NCBI RefSeq assembly: GCF_000504245.1
Contig: NZ_KI632509.1
Location: forward strand, 619,723-683,722
DNA from: Haloechinothrix halophila YIM 93223
GTDB taxonomy: Bacteria; Actinomycetota; Actinomycetes; Mycobacteriales; Pseudonocardiaceae
DNA: 64,000 bases
Reading direction: 5' to 3'
The position numbers and the translations under genes are program-made. Shown one piece after another: positions 45,914 through 54,557 of this stretch. Every line of letters starts with the position of its first letter. Positions within the stretch are counted from its first letter, which is position 1. Below the pieces are notes generated by a model. The model was not told the origin of the DNA, did no database searches, and was given only the letters and a program-made list of their open reading frames with translations.

Positions 45914-47284
45914 CTAGGCGGTGTCCGGCGACGGTGATTCCGGTCCCGAGGTCAGTCGAGTGTGGACGGTACCGAAGGTGCGGACAAGCTCCAATTCGGA
46001 CTCAAGCACCCCTGCCAGCCTACGCACGCCCTCCTTCAGCCGCTCGGGCGTCGGATAGCAGTACGACAGCCGCATCTGCCTGCTGCCCAAGCCGTCCGCG
46101 TAGAAGCCGGTTCCAGAGGCGTACGCGACCCTGGCGGTCACGGCGCGTGGCAGCATCGCCTTGGTGTCCACCCCTTCGGGCACGGTCAGCCAGACGTAGA
46201 AGCCACCGTCCGGGTGAGTCCACGTGCAGCCCGGCGGCATGTGCTGCTCTAGCGCGGAAATGATCGCGTCGCGGCGCTCCCGGTAGATCTCGCGGAACTT
46301 CTTGATCTGGCCCATCCAGTCGTGCGTCGACAGATAGCGCGACACCAGCAGTTGGTTCAGCGTCGGCGGACACAACGTCGCCGACTCCGCCGCCAGCACC
46401 AGTTTCTCCCGCACCGCGTGCGGCGCGAGCACCCAGCCGACCCGGATGCCTGAGGCGAACGTCTTGGAGAACGAACCCAGGTAGACGACGTTGTCCGGGT
46501 CCGTCGCCCGCAGCGCAGGGTAGATCTGGCCATCGAAACCGAGCAGGCCGTACGGATTGTCCTCGATCACCAGCACGCCGTGTCTGCGGCAGATCTCCAG
46601 CACCTGCTCACGGCGCGACACCGCGAGCGTGACGCCCGCCGGGTTGTGGAAGTTCGGGATCGTATAGAGGAACTTGACTCGTTTGCCCTGCTTGGCGGTC
46701 TGCGTCAGCGCCTCTTCGAGCCGGGATGGCACCAGGCCGTCGTCGTCCATCTCGACGTGCACGACTTCGGCCTGGTACGCGGTGAAGGACCCGAGCGCGC
46801 CGACGTACGACGGTCCTTCGGCGATCACGACGTCGCCGGGGTCGCAGAACAGCCGCGTCACCATGTCGAGGCCCATCTGCGAGCCGACCGTGACGACGAC
46901 GTCGTCTGGATGTGCCTGGATGTTCTCCAGCGCCATGATGTCGCAGATCTGCTCCCGCAGCTTTGGCACGCCGTGCGCGGAGCCGTACTGCAGCGCGACC
47001 TGGCCGTCCTCGGCGATGGTGTCGGACAGCTGCTTCGCGAGCGACTCGAGCGGCAGCGCCGCCAGGTTCGGCATCCCGCCTGCCAGCGACACCACTTCCG
47101 GCCTGCTCGCCACCGCGAACAGCGCCCTGATTTCGGACGCCGTCATGCCCTCAGTGCGCGCGGCGTAGCGATCGAGATGGGGGTCGAGCTTGCGCGGCGC
47201 CTGCCCTGCTGCGGGCGTGGTGTCGCCTTCCTGGCCATATGCTGACATATGACCGGACTGGGAACTCGGATCAGCTGGAGTCAT
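45914..47284 (-). CDS. PLP-dependent aminotransferase (class I/II, LysN-like)
   Basis: 456 residues from ATG 47284; the longer open frame to 47536 is unsupported. Fold-type I: SLAGGMPNLAALPLESLAKQ, QYGSAHGVPKLREQI, YTIPNFHNPAGVTLAVSRRE, VIEDNPYGLLGFDG, and GSFSKTFASGIRVGWVLAP with the PLP lysine in SFSKTF. Resembles 2-aminoadipate / branched or aromatic aminotransferases without a MocR DNA-binding domain. Substrate not predictable. Leads leftward to the Ddl-like gene, perhaps as an operon. Confidence 0.92.
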   Translation of the reverse strand: MTPADPSSQSGHMSAYGQEGDTTPAAGQAPRKLDPHLDRYAARTEGMTASEIRALFAVASRPEVVSLAGGMPNLAALPLESLAKQLSDTIAEDGQVALQYGSAHGVPKLREQICDIMALENIQAHPDDVVVTVGSQMGLDMVTRLFCDPGDVVIAEGPSYVGALGSFTAYQAEVVHVEMDDDGLVPSRLEEALTQTAKQGKRVKFLYTIPNFHNPAGVTLAVSRREQVLEICRRHGVLVIEDNPYGLLGFDGQIYPALRATDPDNVVYLGSFSKTFASGIRVGWVLAPHAVREKLVLAAESATLCPPTLNQLLVSRYLSTHDWMGQIKKFREIYRERRDAIISALEQHMPPGCTWTHPDGGFYVWLTVPEGVDTKAMLPRAVTARVAYASGTGFYADGLGSRQMRLSYCYPTPERLKEGVRRLAGVLESELELVRTFGTVHTRLTSGPESPSPDTA

Positions 47285-47571
47285 CTGCTCGTCACCTAGG
47301 TCGCGGTGGTCAGTCCATCGAGTGTAACCAGCTCCTGCCCACCAGCGGTGATGCCGTCGTATCGCATCACACCCGGTCGGGCGATGCGTAACCAGAAGTG
47401 GGCAGCGACTAGCCGTGGCCCGTTCCCGCGGCTTATCCTGGCGAGGGCAGGGTTTCGTGCCCGTGGTCTCGCGGCGCCGCGTGTTGTTCGGGCGCCCCCG
47501 CTGGGCAGATCCCGATGGCGCACTTGCCGCCCGCACGCACGTTAGAACTTGCCGGACTCCTGGAGGTCGGA

Positions 47572-48216
47572 GTGTCCCGTCATGTCGTCGGCATCACGCT
47601 CGACAACCTGGAGGACCTGCCTCGCCACTGCCGCCGGTGCGTGTACTGGGAGATGGCGCCCCACCTCAAGGGCACCGCTGAGGAGTTCGGTGAGACCGAG
47701 CTGGAGAAGGAAGCCTGGGTATCCAGCCTGCTGCTGGAATGGGGCTCGTGCGGCCGGGTCGCCTACAGCGACGACCTCCCTGTCGGCTTCGTGCTTTACG
47801 CCCCGCCGAGCGCGGTTCCCCGCGCCGCCGCGTTCCCGACGTCGCCGCCAAGCCCGGACGCCGTGCTGCTCACGGCGTTCCATGTGCTGCCGGAGTTCCG
47901 AGGCGGTGGGCTCGGCAGGCTCCTGGTGCAGGCCGCCGTGCGCGATCTCACGCGACGCGGCGTGAAGGCCGTCGAATCGTTTGGCGACGCCGACCCCGGA
48001 GCCGCCGAGCGGGATACTCACGACTGCGTGGTGCCCTCGGCGTTCCTGGCCAGCGTCGGATTCAAGACGGTGCGCCCGCACCACCGCTGGCCGTTGTTGC
48101 GGCTTGAGCTGCGCTCCGGCATGTCATGGAAGGAAGATGTCGAGTCGGCGCTCGAAGACCTGCTCGGCCAGGTCACCGTCTCCGTCAGCGGCCCGCAGCT
48201 CACCCGGAGCAGGTGA
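47572..48216 (+). CDS. GNAT-family N-acetyltransferase
   Basis: 214 residues from GTG 47572 (TGGAGG, 5 nt). Begins SRHVVGITLDNLEDLPRHCR, with a CRRCVYWE cysteine pair, then the GNAT core with the acetyl-CoA loop FHVLPEFRGGGLGRLLVQAA and FLASVGFKTVRPHHRWPLLR. Acceptor unknown. A conserved actinobacterial neighbour of cwlM, convergent with it (23 bp). Confidence 0.9.
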   Translation: MSRHVVGITLDNLEDLPRHCRRCVYWEMAPHLKGTAEEFGETELEKEAWVSSLLLEWGSCGRVAYSDDLPVGFVLYAPPSAVPRAAAFPTSPPSPDAVLLTAFHVLPEFRGGGLGRLLVQAAVRDLTRRGVKAVESFGDADPGAAERDTHDCVVPSAFLASVGFKTVRPHHRWPLLRLELRSGMSWKEDVESALEDLLGQVTVSVSGPQLTRSR

Positions 48217-48239
48217 GTGTTTCGGGCGTGACGGGTGCG

Positions 48240-49388
48240 TTAGCGCTTCGCGAGCTCGTGGCGGAGGACGTCGGCGAACGTGAACGTGCCGGTCGGCTGG
48301 TCGTCTTCGCCGAGCAGGTACAGCCGCTTGATCGCGATGAGGATCCCCTCGGCGACGACGTCCCGGAACGCCGGGTCGGACATCTTCGCCCGGTCGCCAT
48401 CGTTGGTGAGGTAGCCGATCTCAGCGCGCACGGCGGGGCAGCGGGTCAGCCGCAGGATCTCCCACGTCTTCGGGTGCACACGGCAATCGAGCAACCCGGT
48501 GCGCGCGACCAGTTCCCGTTGGATGTAGCTGGCCAGCAGCTCACCCACCGTGGACGTCGTGCCGTTGCCGGTGCCGAAGTGGAACGTGGCGACGCCGTTG
48601 GCCGCTGGTGAGGCATTCTTGTCGCAGTGCAGCGAGAGAAATAGGTCGGCGCCCGCCTCGTTGGCGAACGCCGCCCGCTCGGCCTCGGTTGGGCCGCGCT
48701 GGGGCCCCCGCGAGATGAACGCCTCCATGCCGGTGGCCTTCATCCTGCCTTCGAGCCTGCGGGCCAGGTCCCACGCGATGTCGGCCTCACACACGCCCGC
48801 GACCGAGACACCGCGGTCGTCGCCGCCGTGGCCAGGGTCGATGACGATGCGCTTGCCGCGAAGCCTCGGCCCTGCCTGCCGGACCTGTTCCTGCTCGCGC
48901 AGGAACACCGGCCTGCCGCCGCGTGCCCGTGGCGACAGTTGCTTGAGCGCCCGCACCGTCGCCGCGCCGCACATGCCGTCGATCAGCAGTCCGTAGTCGC
49001 GTTGGAAGCTGCGCAGCGCCTGTTCAGTGCGTGGGCCGAAGATGCCGTCCGGCCTGCCGCTGTCGTAGCCGAGCTCGGTAAGCCTCTCCTGCAGCGTGAA
49101 GACATCGTCCCCGTGCACCTGAGCCGACATCAGGTACGCGAGCGGCCTGCTGCCGAGGTGGTAGCTGGCGCCACGGAGCGACCGGTACGTCGCTGGTCCC
49201 ACGATGCCGTCGGTAAGCAGCCCTCTTTGCTGCTGGAAAGAGCGCACGGCGTGTTCGATCTCGGCGTCGAAAGCGGCCTGCTGAGCGCTTTCGGAACCGT
49301 TCGGCAGGGCTAGCAGGCCCAAGCCGACCAGCAAGGACCGAATTTCGGCGACGTCAGCCCCGACATCACCGCGGCGGAGTACCCGCAT
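48240..49388 (-). CDS. cwlM: CwlM-like peptidoglycan amidase / regulator
   Basis: 382 residues from ATG 49388 (GAGGAG). Two peptidoglycan-binding repeats (MRVLRRGDVGADVAEIRSLL; DDVFTLQERLTELGYDSGRP) and an amidase_3 domain: RIVIDPGHGGDDRG, EADIAWDLARRLE, DLFLSLHCDKN, VRAEIGYLTN, retaining the zinc ligands and catalytic Glu. Cytoplasmic by lack of a signal peptide. In Mycobacterium the ortholog is a PknB substrate that activates MurA and contacts MurJ/FhaA; the nearby murJ and pseudokinase fit this. Confidence 0.93.
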   Translation of the reverse strand: MRVLRRGDVGADVAEIRSLLVGLGLLALPNGSESAQQAAFDAEIEHAVRSFQQQRGLLTDGIVGPATYRSLRGASYHLGSRPLAYLMSAQVHGDDVFTLQERLTELGYDSGRPDGIFGPRTEQALRSFQRDYGLLIDGMCGAATVRALKQLSPRARGGRPVFLREQEQVRQAGPRLRGKRIVIDPGHGGDDRGVSVAGVCEADIAWDLARRLEGRMKATGMEAFISRGPQRGPTEAERAAFANEAGADLFLSLHCDKNASPAANGVATFHFGTGNGTTSTVGELLASYIQRELVARTGLLDCRVHPKTWEILRLTRCPAVRAEIGYLTNDGDRAKMSDPAFRDVVAEGILIAIKRLYLLGEDDQPTGTFTFADVLRHELAKR

Positions 49389-49727
49389 GCACTCCTCGCT
49401 CTTTCCGTGTGCACCAGCGTTCACCGATAAATGGTGAACCCCCGAGTCATTCTCGGGGGTTCCATTGTGCCTTGTGAACTCTGCGTGAGCGCGTAGGGAG
49501 GGTCGGTGCGCCCGGGATTCTGACCTCATGGCGCAATCGCCGCGTGCTGAGCCAACGCTCGGTGCGTGTCAGCAGGTCAGCGCGCTGGCCCGGCCGGAGG
49601 GGGCCACCTCCGAACGCCGTACGTGGCGTTCGGAGGTGGCTACCCTTGGTAGTTGACCGCTGTCAAGGCGTGTCGACGTCGAGGTCAAGGGTGGTATTTC
49701 GGCGGTGTTCCTGATGCCGGATTTGGC
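49389..49727. other. Intergenic region with two hairpins
   Basis: About 340 bp between trxA and cwlM, both leftward. Holds the strong hairpin at 49603-49640 and a perfect 11-bp inverted repeat GAACCCCCGAG/CTCGGGGGTTC (49436-49462, 5-nt loop), about 48 nt upstream of cwlM. Probably the trx terminator plus the cwlM promoter/5' UTR. Confidence 0.55.
49603..49640 (-). terminator. Terminator-like hairpin after trxA
   Basis: 16-bp perfect arms GCCACCTCCGAACGCC / GGCGTTCGGAGGTGGC with a 6-nt loop, 88 nt past the trxA stop. No clear U-tract, as is common in actinobacteria. Confidence 0.65.
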
Positions 49728-50057
49728 TCAGTTCAGCACGTCGGAGAGGTCGTTCAGCAGCGCGGCCTTGGCCTTCGCGCCGACGATCTGCTTGACCGGC
49801 TTGCCGCCCTGGAACAGGATCAGCGTCGGCACCGACATGACCTGGAAGTCCCGCGCGGTGCCCGGGTTCTGGTCGATGTCGAGCTTCGCGACGGTCAGCT
49901 TGTCCGCGTGCTCGCTTGCGATCTCCTCGAGCACGGGAGCGACCATCTTGCACGGCCCGCACCAGGTGGCCCAGAAGTCGACCAGGACGGGCTTGTCACT
50001 GGTGAGCACGTCGTCGGCGAAGCTGGCGTCGGTGACGGTGACGGTGGAACCGGCCAT
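49728..50057 (-). CDS. trxA: Thioredoxin
   Basis: 109 residues: VLVDFWATWCGPCKMVAPVL with the WCGPC active site, and the cis-Pro MSVPTLILFQGGKPV. Full length. Reduces protein disulfides using TrxB. GGAGAAATTCG upstream. Directly downstream of trxB. Confidence 0.98.
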   Translation of the reverse strand: MAGSTVTVTDASFADDVLTSDKPVLVDFWATWCGPCKMVAPVLEEIASEHADKLTVAKLDIDQNPGTARDFQVMSVPTLILFQGGKPVKQIVGAKAKAALLNDLSDVLN

Positions 50058-50154
50058 CGAATTTCTCCTTGTCGGTCATGACCCCTGCGGGGTCGCGTGT
50101 GGTTGTCCTGGAATGTTGGGGTGGCCTCGCTGCCGAGGCCGGGCGTGAAGCGCT

Positions 50155-51153
50155 TCAGCCGGCGGGCGCTGTGGCCGCGTAGCCGCCGCCGACCAGCTCC
50201 GCCGCCTCGTGCGCGGTAGCGGAGCCGTGCTCGGCGAGCCAGCGCTCCGCGTCGATCGCGGCCGAGCAGCCGGTGCCCGCTGCCGTGACCGCCTGCCGGT
50301 AGGTGTTGTCGACCAGGTCGCCGCAGGCGAATACGCCGTCCAGGTTGGTGTAGGTGCTCTTGCCTTCGGTGCGGACGTAGCCCTCATCGTCGGTCTCGAC
50401 CTGCCCACGGATGAGGTCGCTGCGCGGGTCGTGGCCGATGGCGACGAAGAACCCGGTCACGTCCAGTGACGACTCCTCGCCGGTGACGGTGTCAGCGAGC
50501 CGCAGCCCCTTCACGGTGCCATCGCCGACCACCTCGGTAACCTGCGCGTTCGTCTTCCACTTGATCTTTTCGTTGGCGCGGGCGCGCTCCAGCATGATCT
50601 TGGACGCGCGGAACTCGTCGCGCCGGTGGATGATCGTGACGCTGCGGGCGAACTTCGTCAGGAACGTGGCCTCCTCCATCGCGGAGTCGCCACCGCCGAC
50701 CACGGCGATGTCGTGGTCGCGGAAGAAGAAGCCGTCGCAGGTCGCGCACGAGGACACACCCCTGCCGAGTAGCTCCTGCTCGCCGGGCACGTAGAGATAG
50801 CGCGGCTCGGCGCCCATCGACAGGATCACGGTGCGCGCGGCGTAGCGTTGCCCGTTGGCCGTGACGTACTTGACCGGCCCGTCCAGCTCAAGCTGCTCGA
50901 CGTCTTCTGACCGCAACTCGGCGCCGAACCGGTCGGCCTGGGCGCGCATCTCGTCCATCAGCTCCGGACCCTGGATGCCGTCCCGGAATCCGGGGTAGTT
51001 CTCGACCTCCGTCGTGGTCATCAAGGCGCCACCGAACTGGGAGCCCTCGAACACCAGCGGTTCGAGTTGGGCACGGCCCGCGTACACCGCTGCCGTGTAG
51101 CCCGCGGGTCCGGAACCCACGATGATCACGTTTCGTATGTCTTCGGCTGCCAC
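50155..51153 (-). CDS. trxB: Thioredoxin reductase
   Basis: 332 residues from GTG 51153 (GGAGG, 6 nt); the open frame to 51258 is not supported. FAD motif [20 protein letters not shown], redox site [12 protein letters not shown] (CATC), NADPH motif [14 protein letters not shown], and [20 protein letters not shown]. Homodimeric flavoprotein reducing TrxA with NADPH. In operon with trxA. Confidence 0.97.
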   Translation of the reverse strand: MAAEDIRNVIIVGSGPAGYTAAVYAGRAQLEPLVFEGSQFGGALMTTTEVENYPGFRDGIQGPELMDEMRAQADRFGAELRSEDVEQLELDGPVKYVTANGQRYAARTVILSMGAEPRYLYVPGEQELLGRGVSSCATCDGFFFRDHDIAVVGGGDSAMEEATFLTKFARSVTIIHRRDEFRASKIMLERARANEKIKWKTNAQVTEVVGDGTVKGLRLADTVTGEESSLDVTGFFVAIGHDPRSDLIRGQVETDDEGYVRTEGKSTYTNLDGVFACGDLVDNTYRQAVTAAGTGCSAAIDAERWLAEHGSATAHEAAELVGGGYAATAPAG

Positions 51154-51267
51154 CAGGGACCTCCGCTCGTGCCCCGTGCCGGGGACTGATCGTCTTGCTG
51201 TAGGCGTCAACACGATCGTATGCGCCGTTGTTCCCGGCACGTTGGTGGCACGGGACACGCGGTCGCG

Positions 51268-52080
51268 TTATCCCCCGACGACCTCGTCGTAGATGATCCC
51301 CTGGTTGTTCTCGTCGCAGCCAGCGGGAAGCGCGAGCATCCGGTATCTCGCCAGCTCACCGGTGGTGAACACGGCCAGCACCGCGTCCTGACCGTCCACC
51401 GTGGCCGGGCGGACGCCGAGCAGTTCGTCGTCGATCGTGAGGTCGTTCGCCGCGAGGCAGGCGTCCAGACCCGCGCGGTCGCCGAACGCGCCGAAGTCCT
51501 TGACGCCGATAGTCTCGCCCGCGCCGGACGCCACGTCGTCGCCGCGCAGCGACAGCGGCTCGTCCGCTGACCGCGACTGGCTCGATGAGTCACCGGCGAG
51601 CGGAGTGCCCTGGGTGCTCTGGGTGGGCAGCGAGAGGGCGACGGCGGCGACAATCGCGGCCGCCGCCGTGAGGAGGCCAGCGCCCCAACCCAGCTGTTTC
51701 GCACGCCTGCGCCGCGCCAGGTCCACGACATGGCCGTCTGGCTGCGCCTGTCCCCGCGGCTGCCACGAAGCGACCGGCGCTACCGCTGGTTGCTGCTGCG
51801 TCGAGGGAAACGCGCGCTCCCGCTCGGTGGCCAGCGCGGCGTTGATGCGCGCGGCGACGTCGTCCGGCATCGGAGCGACCGGGGCCTCCCGCAGTCCCGC
51901 GAGCTCCGCCCTTGTGGTGTCCAGTTCGTCGAGCACGGCCAACGCGTCGGGATTGTCGCGCACCCGCGACCACAGCTCGGCCGCCGCGACGTCGTCGAGC
52001 GCGCCAGCGTGCATATCGGCGAGCTCGTCGACCGTCCATGAGCGGGAATCACCGCCGGCAGGCAGGTCCGAGTCAGTCAT
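51268..52080 (-). CDS. Membrane anti-sigma factor for SigM
   Basis: 270 residues from ATG 52080. Cytoplasmic N-domain of about 120 residues (WTVDELADMHAGALDDVAAA; MPDDVAARINAALATERERA), one membrane helix at about 131-152, and an extracytoplasmic domain (GAFGDRAGLDACLAANDLTI...LPAGCDENNQGIIYDEVV) with two cysteines that could form a disulfide. It overlaps the sigM stop by 4 bp (ATGA), so the pair is translated together. Lacks the HxxxCxxC zinc motif of typical ZAS domains. Corresponds in position to the mycobacterial RsmA anti-SigM. Confidence 0.85.
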   Translation of the reverse strand: MTDSDLPAGGDSRSWTVDELADMHAGALDDVAAAELWSRVRDNPDALAVLDELDTTRAELAGLREAPVAPMPDDVAARINAALATERERAFPSTQQQPAVAPVASWQPRGQAQPDGHVVDLARRRRAKQLGWGAGLLTAAAAIVAAVALSLPTQSTQGTPLAGDSSSQSRSADEPLSLRGDDVASGAGETIGVKDFGAFGDRAGLDACLAANDLTIDDELLGVRPATVDGQDAVLAVFTTGELARYRMLALPAGCDENNQGIIYDEVVGG

Positions 52081-52742
52081 TGTCCCTCCCTCTGCCGCGG
52101 TGACCCTTGCTGGTGACCACGTGCGGGGTCCTGCGCGGTGGCAGTACTTCCTCGTTTGCTTTCGTGAGGTGGGACGTTCGCATTCGCACCGGGGTTCCGC
52201 AGATGATGGAGAACCTTGGCCAGTTTCGCGCGACCACGGGCGCACCGGCTCTTCACGGTTCCTTCCGCGACACCAAGCAGTGACGCTGTCTCCGCGACCG
52301 AGTAACCCTCGATGTCGACGAGCACGATCGGTACCCGTTGCTCGTCGGGCAAGTCGGCGAGCGCGTCGGAGATCAGCATGCGGGTCTCGCGCTGCGCCAT
52401 GGTGTCGCCGGGCGCGGCTGGCTCGCGGTACTCGTCGGTGTCCGGCAGCGGCACGGTCGGTCTTGCCTGGCGCTTTCTGATCCTGTCGAGGCACGCGTTC
52501 ACGACGATCCGGTGCAGCCACGTGCTGACCGCCGATTCCGCGCGGAACTTCCCCGCTGCCCTGAACGCCGAGATGAACGCCTCTTGCAGTGCGTCCGCGG
52601 CCTCCTCGTGATCGCGCAAGGTGCGCAGGGCCACCGCCCACATCCTGTCCTTGTGCCGCCGGACGATCTCGCTGAACGCGGTGGGATCACCAGCGGCATG
52701 GGCGGCGATGAGATCGGCGTCCGTGGGAGCAGCTGCGGTCAC
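52077..52742 (-). CDS. sigM: ECF RNA polymerase sigma factor SigM
   Basis: 221 residues from GTG 52742. Sigma-2 region FSEIVRRHKDRMWAVALRTL, DALQEAFISAFRAAGKFR, TWLHRIVVNACLDRIRKR; sigma-4 region LPDEQRVPIVLVDIEGYSVA, ETASLLGVAEGTVKSRCARG. A 40-residue hydrophilic tail follows. Controlled by the coupled anti-sigma gene and adjacent to trxBA, the same order as in Mycobacterium, where SigM responds late in growth or to envelope conditions. Confidence 0.93.
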   Translation of the reverse strand: MTAAAPTDADLIAAHAAGDPTAFSEIVRRHKDRMWAVALRTLRDHEEAADALQEAFISAFRAAGKFRAESAVSTWLHRIVVNACLDRIRKRQARPTVPLPDTDEYREPAAPGDTMAQRETRMLISDALADLPDEQRVPIVLVDIEGYSVAETASLLGVAEGTVKSRCARGRAKLAKVLHHLRNPGANANVPPHESKRGSTATAQDPARGHQQGSPRQREGQ

Positions 52743-52800
52743 TTGGCAGAGCTTAGTAGCCCCGGGTGGGGCCCTCGCGTGTGCCCGCGATCACGCGTTG

Positions 52801-54450
52801 TCACGACGGACGGCGGTAGAACTCCAGGTCACCGATGCTCGACTGGAACTTGCCTTGCTGCCCGCCGAGTTGGGTGAGCCAGACGACGACGTGCGATGTC
52901 GGCTGCGCGTTGTCCACGTCGATCTGCGTGGGCCCCTGCTCAAGGTCGGTCGGGCCAGCGACGAGCCTGGTGTTGTCCAGGAACGGGTTGCCGATCTCCG
53001 CGGTCCTGATCTCCACCCTGGTGGCGGGCGTGCCGTTGACGACGAGCACCCGCGCAAGGTCGATCGGCTGGTCGAAGCTGACCACGAGCCCGACGCCGCT
53101 CTTGAGCGCGGGGAGTTGCTGCTTGTACTGGTCTGTCTGCCACGGCGTCCCAGGATCGCCGTCGATGGCCGCTGGCGCTAGCGAGGTGAAGTCGCCGGTG
53201 CCCTCCGGGTTGTAGACCTGGATCGACGCGGGACGCACCGGCTCTGGGGTCTCTGGCGGCGGCGATGGCGACGTCTTCTGCTCGGTGTTCTGCTCGCCCG
53301 ACTCGGCGACGTTGACATCGGGGCCTGAGGTGTCGTCCTCGGAGAAAAAGCTGATCAGCGAGAGGCCGATCCAGGCGAGGATCGCTACGGCGGCCACGAC
53401 GAGCGCGGTCGCCCCGAGCGCGACCTTCTTGCGCCGCGCTGGGTCGCTGACCGGCCGCTTCGTCGTCCAGAACCCGCTGTCCGGGTCGTCGCTGCCCGTT
53501 GCCGCGCCTTCGGCGGGCGCCGCCGCTTTCCGCTCCTCTGTCGCCGCGACCTGCTGCAACACCCGCAGGAACGCCGAGCTGGTGCGGATGCCGCCCTCAC
53601 CGCCGTCGGAAAGGGTGCGCACCGCGAGCGAGGACAGTTCGGCTGGCACCGTCGGCTCGAGCGAGCGCGGCGGCACCACCCCGCCGTTCGGCGCGTGCGG
53701 AGCGGGTGCGATGGCTGCTGGCCCGCCCGGTAGCGGCCAGCGGGCGGTGAGCAACAGGTACAGCACCGCGCCGAGTGCCTTGATGTCGTCCCGCAGCGTG
53801 GTCTCCGGCAGCGGTCCCGGGAACGCTAGCCGCAGTTGCCCGTCCGGTCCCCTGCGGATGCGCTGCGGGTGGTCGAGGCCGAGCACGAGGCCAGAGCGGT
53901 GCGCCTGCTCCACGGCGCTGACCAGGCTGTCGATCATTCGGCACGCCACGACCGGCGCGACTGGTCCCTCGTCGACGATGTCGATCAGATCGGTGCCCTT
54001 GCTCCACTCGGCGACGATGATGCCGAGCAGGCCCTCACCAGCCGCGATGCCGCTGCCGAGGGTGAGGACGTCGAGCACACGGGCGACGTGCGGGTGGCCG
54101 AACTGGGAGGTGTGGGCGGCGCGTTCCAGGGTGCGACGGGCCTCGCGAGTGGCGTCGAGGTCGGCCTGGTCGCCGAGGATGAGCGTGAGGGCTACGTCGC
54201 GGCGGAGCTGGCCGTCGCGCGCACGCCAGAAGTGCGCGTTCGCCCGTTCGTCAACGCCGAGCTGCGCGAGCAAGCGGTAACGGCCATCGCCGACGACGCC
54301 GCCGGGCGCGAGTGAGCCACCTGTGGCTCTGATGCTGGTTCTCGGCGCGCCGTTCGGCTGCTCGTTCCGCCTGGTGTCCACCGACTGCGACAACCTCCGT
54401 GTCCGATCTTTACCCGGGCAAGAAGAGCCCTGCCGGCGTCTCGTGCTCAC
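52801..54450 (-). CDS. Membrane pseudokinase with discoidin-like extracellular domain (MurJ partner)
   Basis: About 549 residues from GTG 54450; the open frame reaches 54513 and the start is uncertain. Kinase-like domain beginning VVGDGRYRLLAQLGVDERAN, but without the VAIK lysine context, the HRD (reads GLVLGLDHPQRIRRG) or the DFG, so catalytically dead. Then a linker, a membrane helix (VALGATALVVAAVAILAWIG) and an extracellular F5/8-like domain (YNPEGTGDFTSLAPAAIDGD, TPWQTDQYKQQLP). In Mycobacterium the equivalent pseudokinase is the C-terminal part of MviN/MurJ, phosphorylated by PknB and bound by FhaA. Here it is a separate gene 108 bp after murJ. Confidence 0.88.
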   Translation of the reverse strand: MSTRRRQGSSCPGKDRTRRLSQSVDTRRNEQPNGAPRTSIRATGGSLAPGGVVGDGRYRLLAQLGVDERANAHFWRARDGQLRRDVALTLILGDQADLDATREARRTLERAAHTSQFGHPHVARVLDVLTLGSGIAAGEGLLGIIVAEWSKGTDLIDIVDEGPVAPVVACRMIDSLVSAVEQAHRSGLVLGLDHPQRIRRGPDGQLRLAFPGPLPETTLRDDIKALGAVLYLLLTARWPLPGGPAAIAPAPHAPNGGVVPPRSLEPTVPAELSSLAVRTLSDGGEGGIRTSSAFLRVLQQVAATEERKAAAPAEGAATGSDDPDSGFWTTKRPVSDPARRKKVALGATALVVAAVAILAWIGLSLISFFSEDDTSGPDVNVAESGEQNTEQKTSPSPPPETPEPVRPASIQVYNPEGTGDFTSLAPAAIDGDPGTPWQTDQYKQQLPALKSGVGLVVSFDQPIDLARVLVVNGTPATRVEIRTAEIGNPFLDNTRLVAGPTDLEQGPTQIDVDNAQPTSHVVVWLTQLGGQQGKFQSSIGDLEFYRRPS

Positions 54451-54557
54451 TACCGAGACTACGGCAACGTCGCCCTTCGCACGCCGTGATCGCGTTGTGA
54501 CGTATGACGTCACCCTGTCGGCTGGTATATCGATCTACCAGGCACGACGTCGCAGGG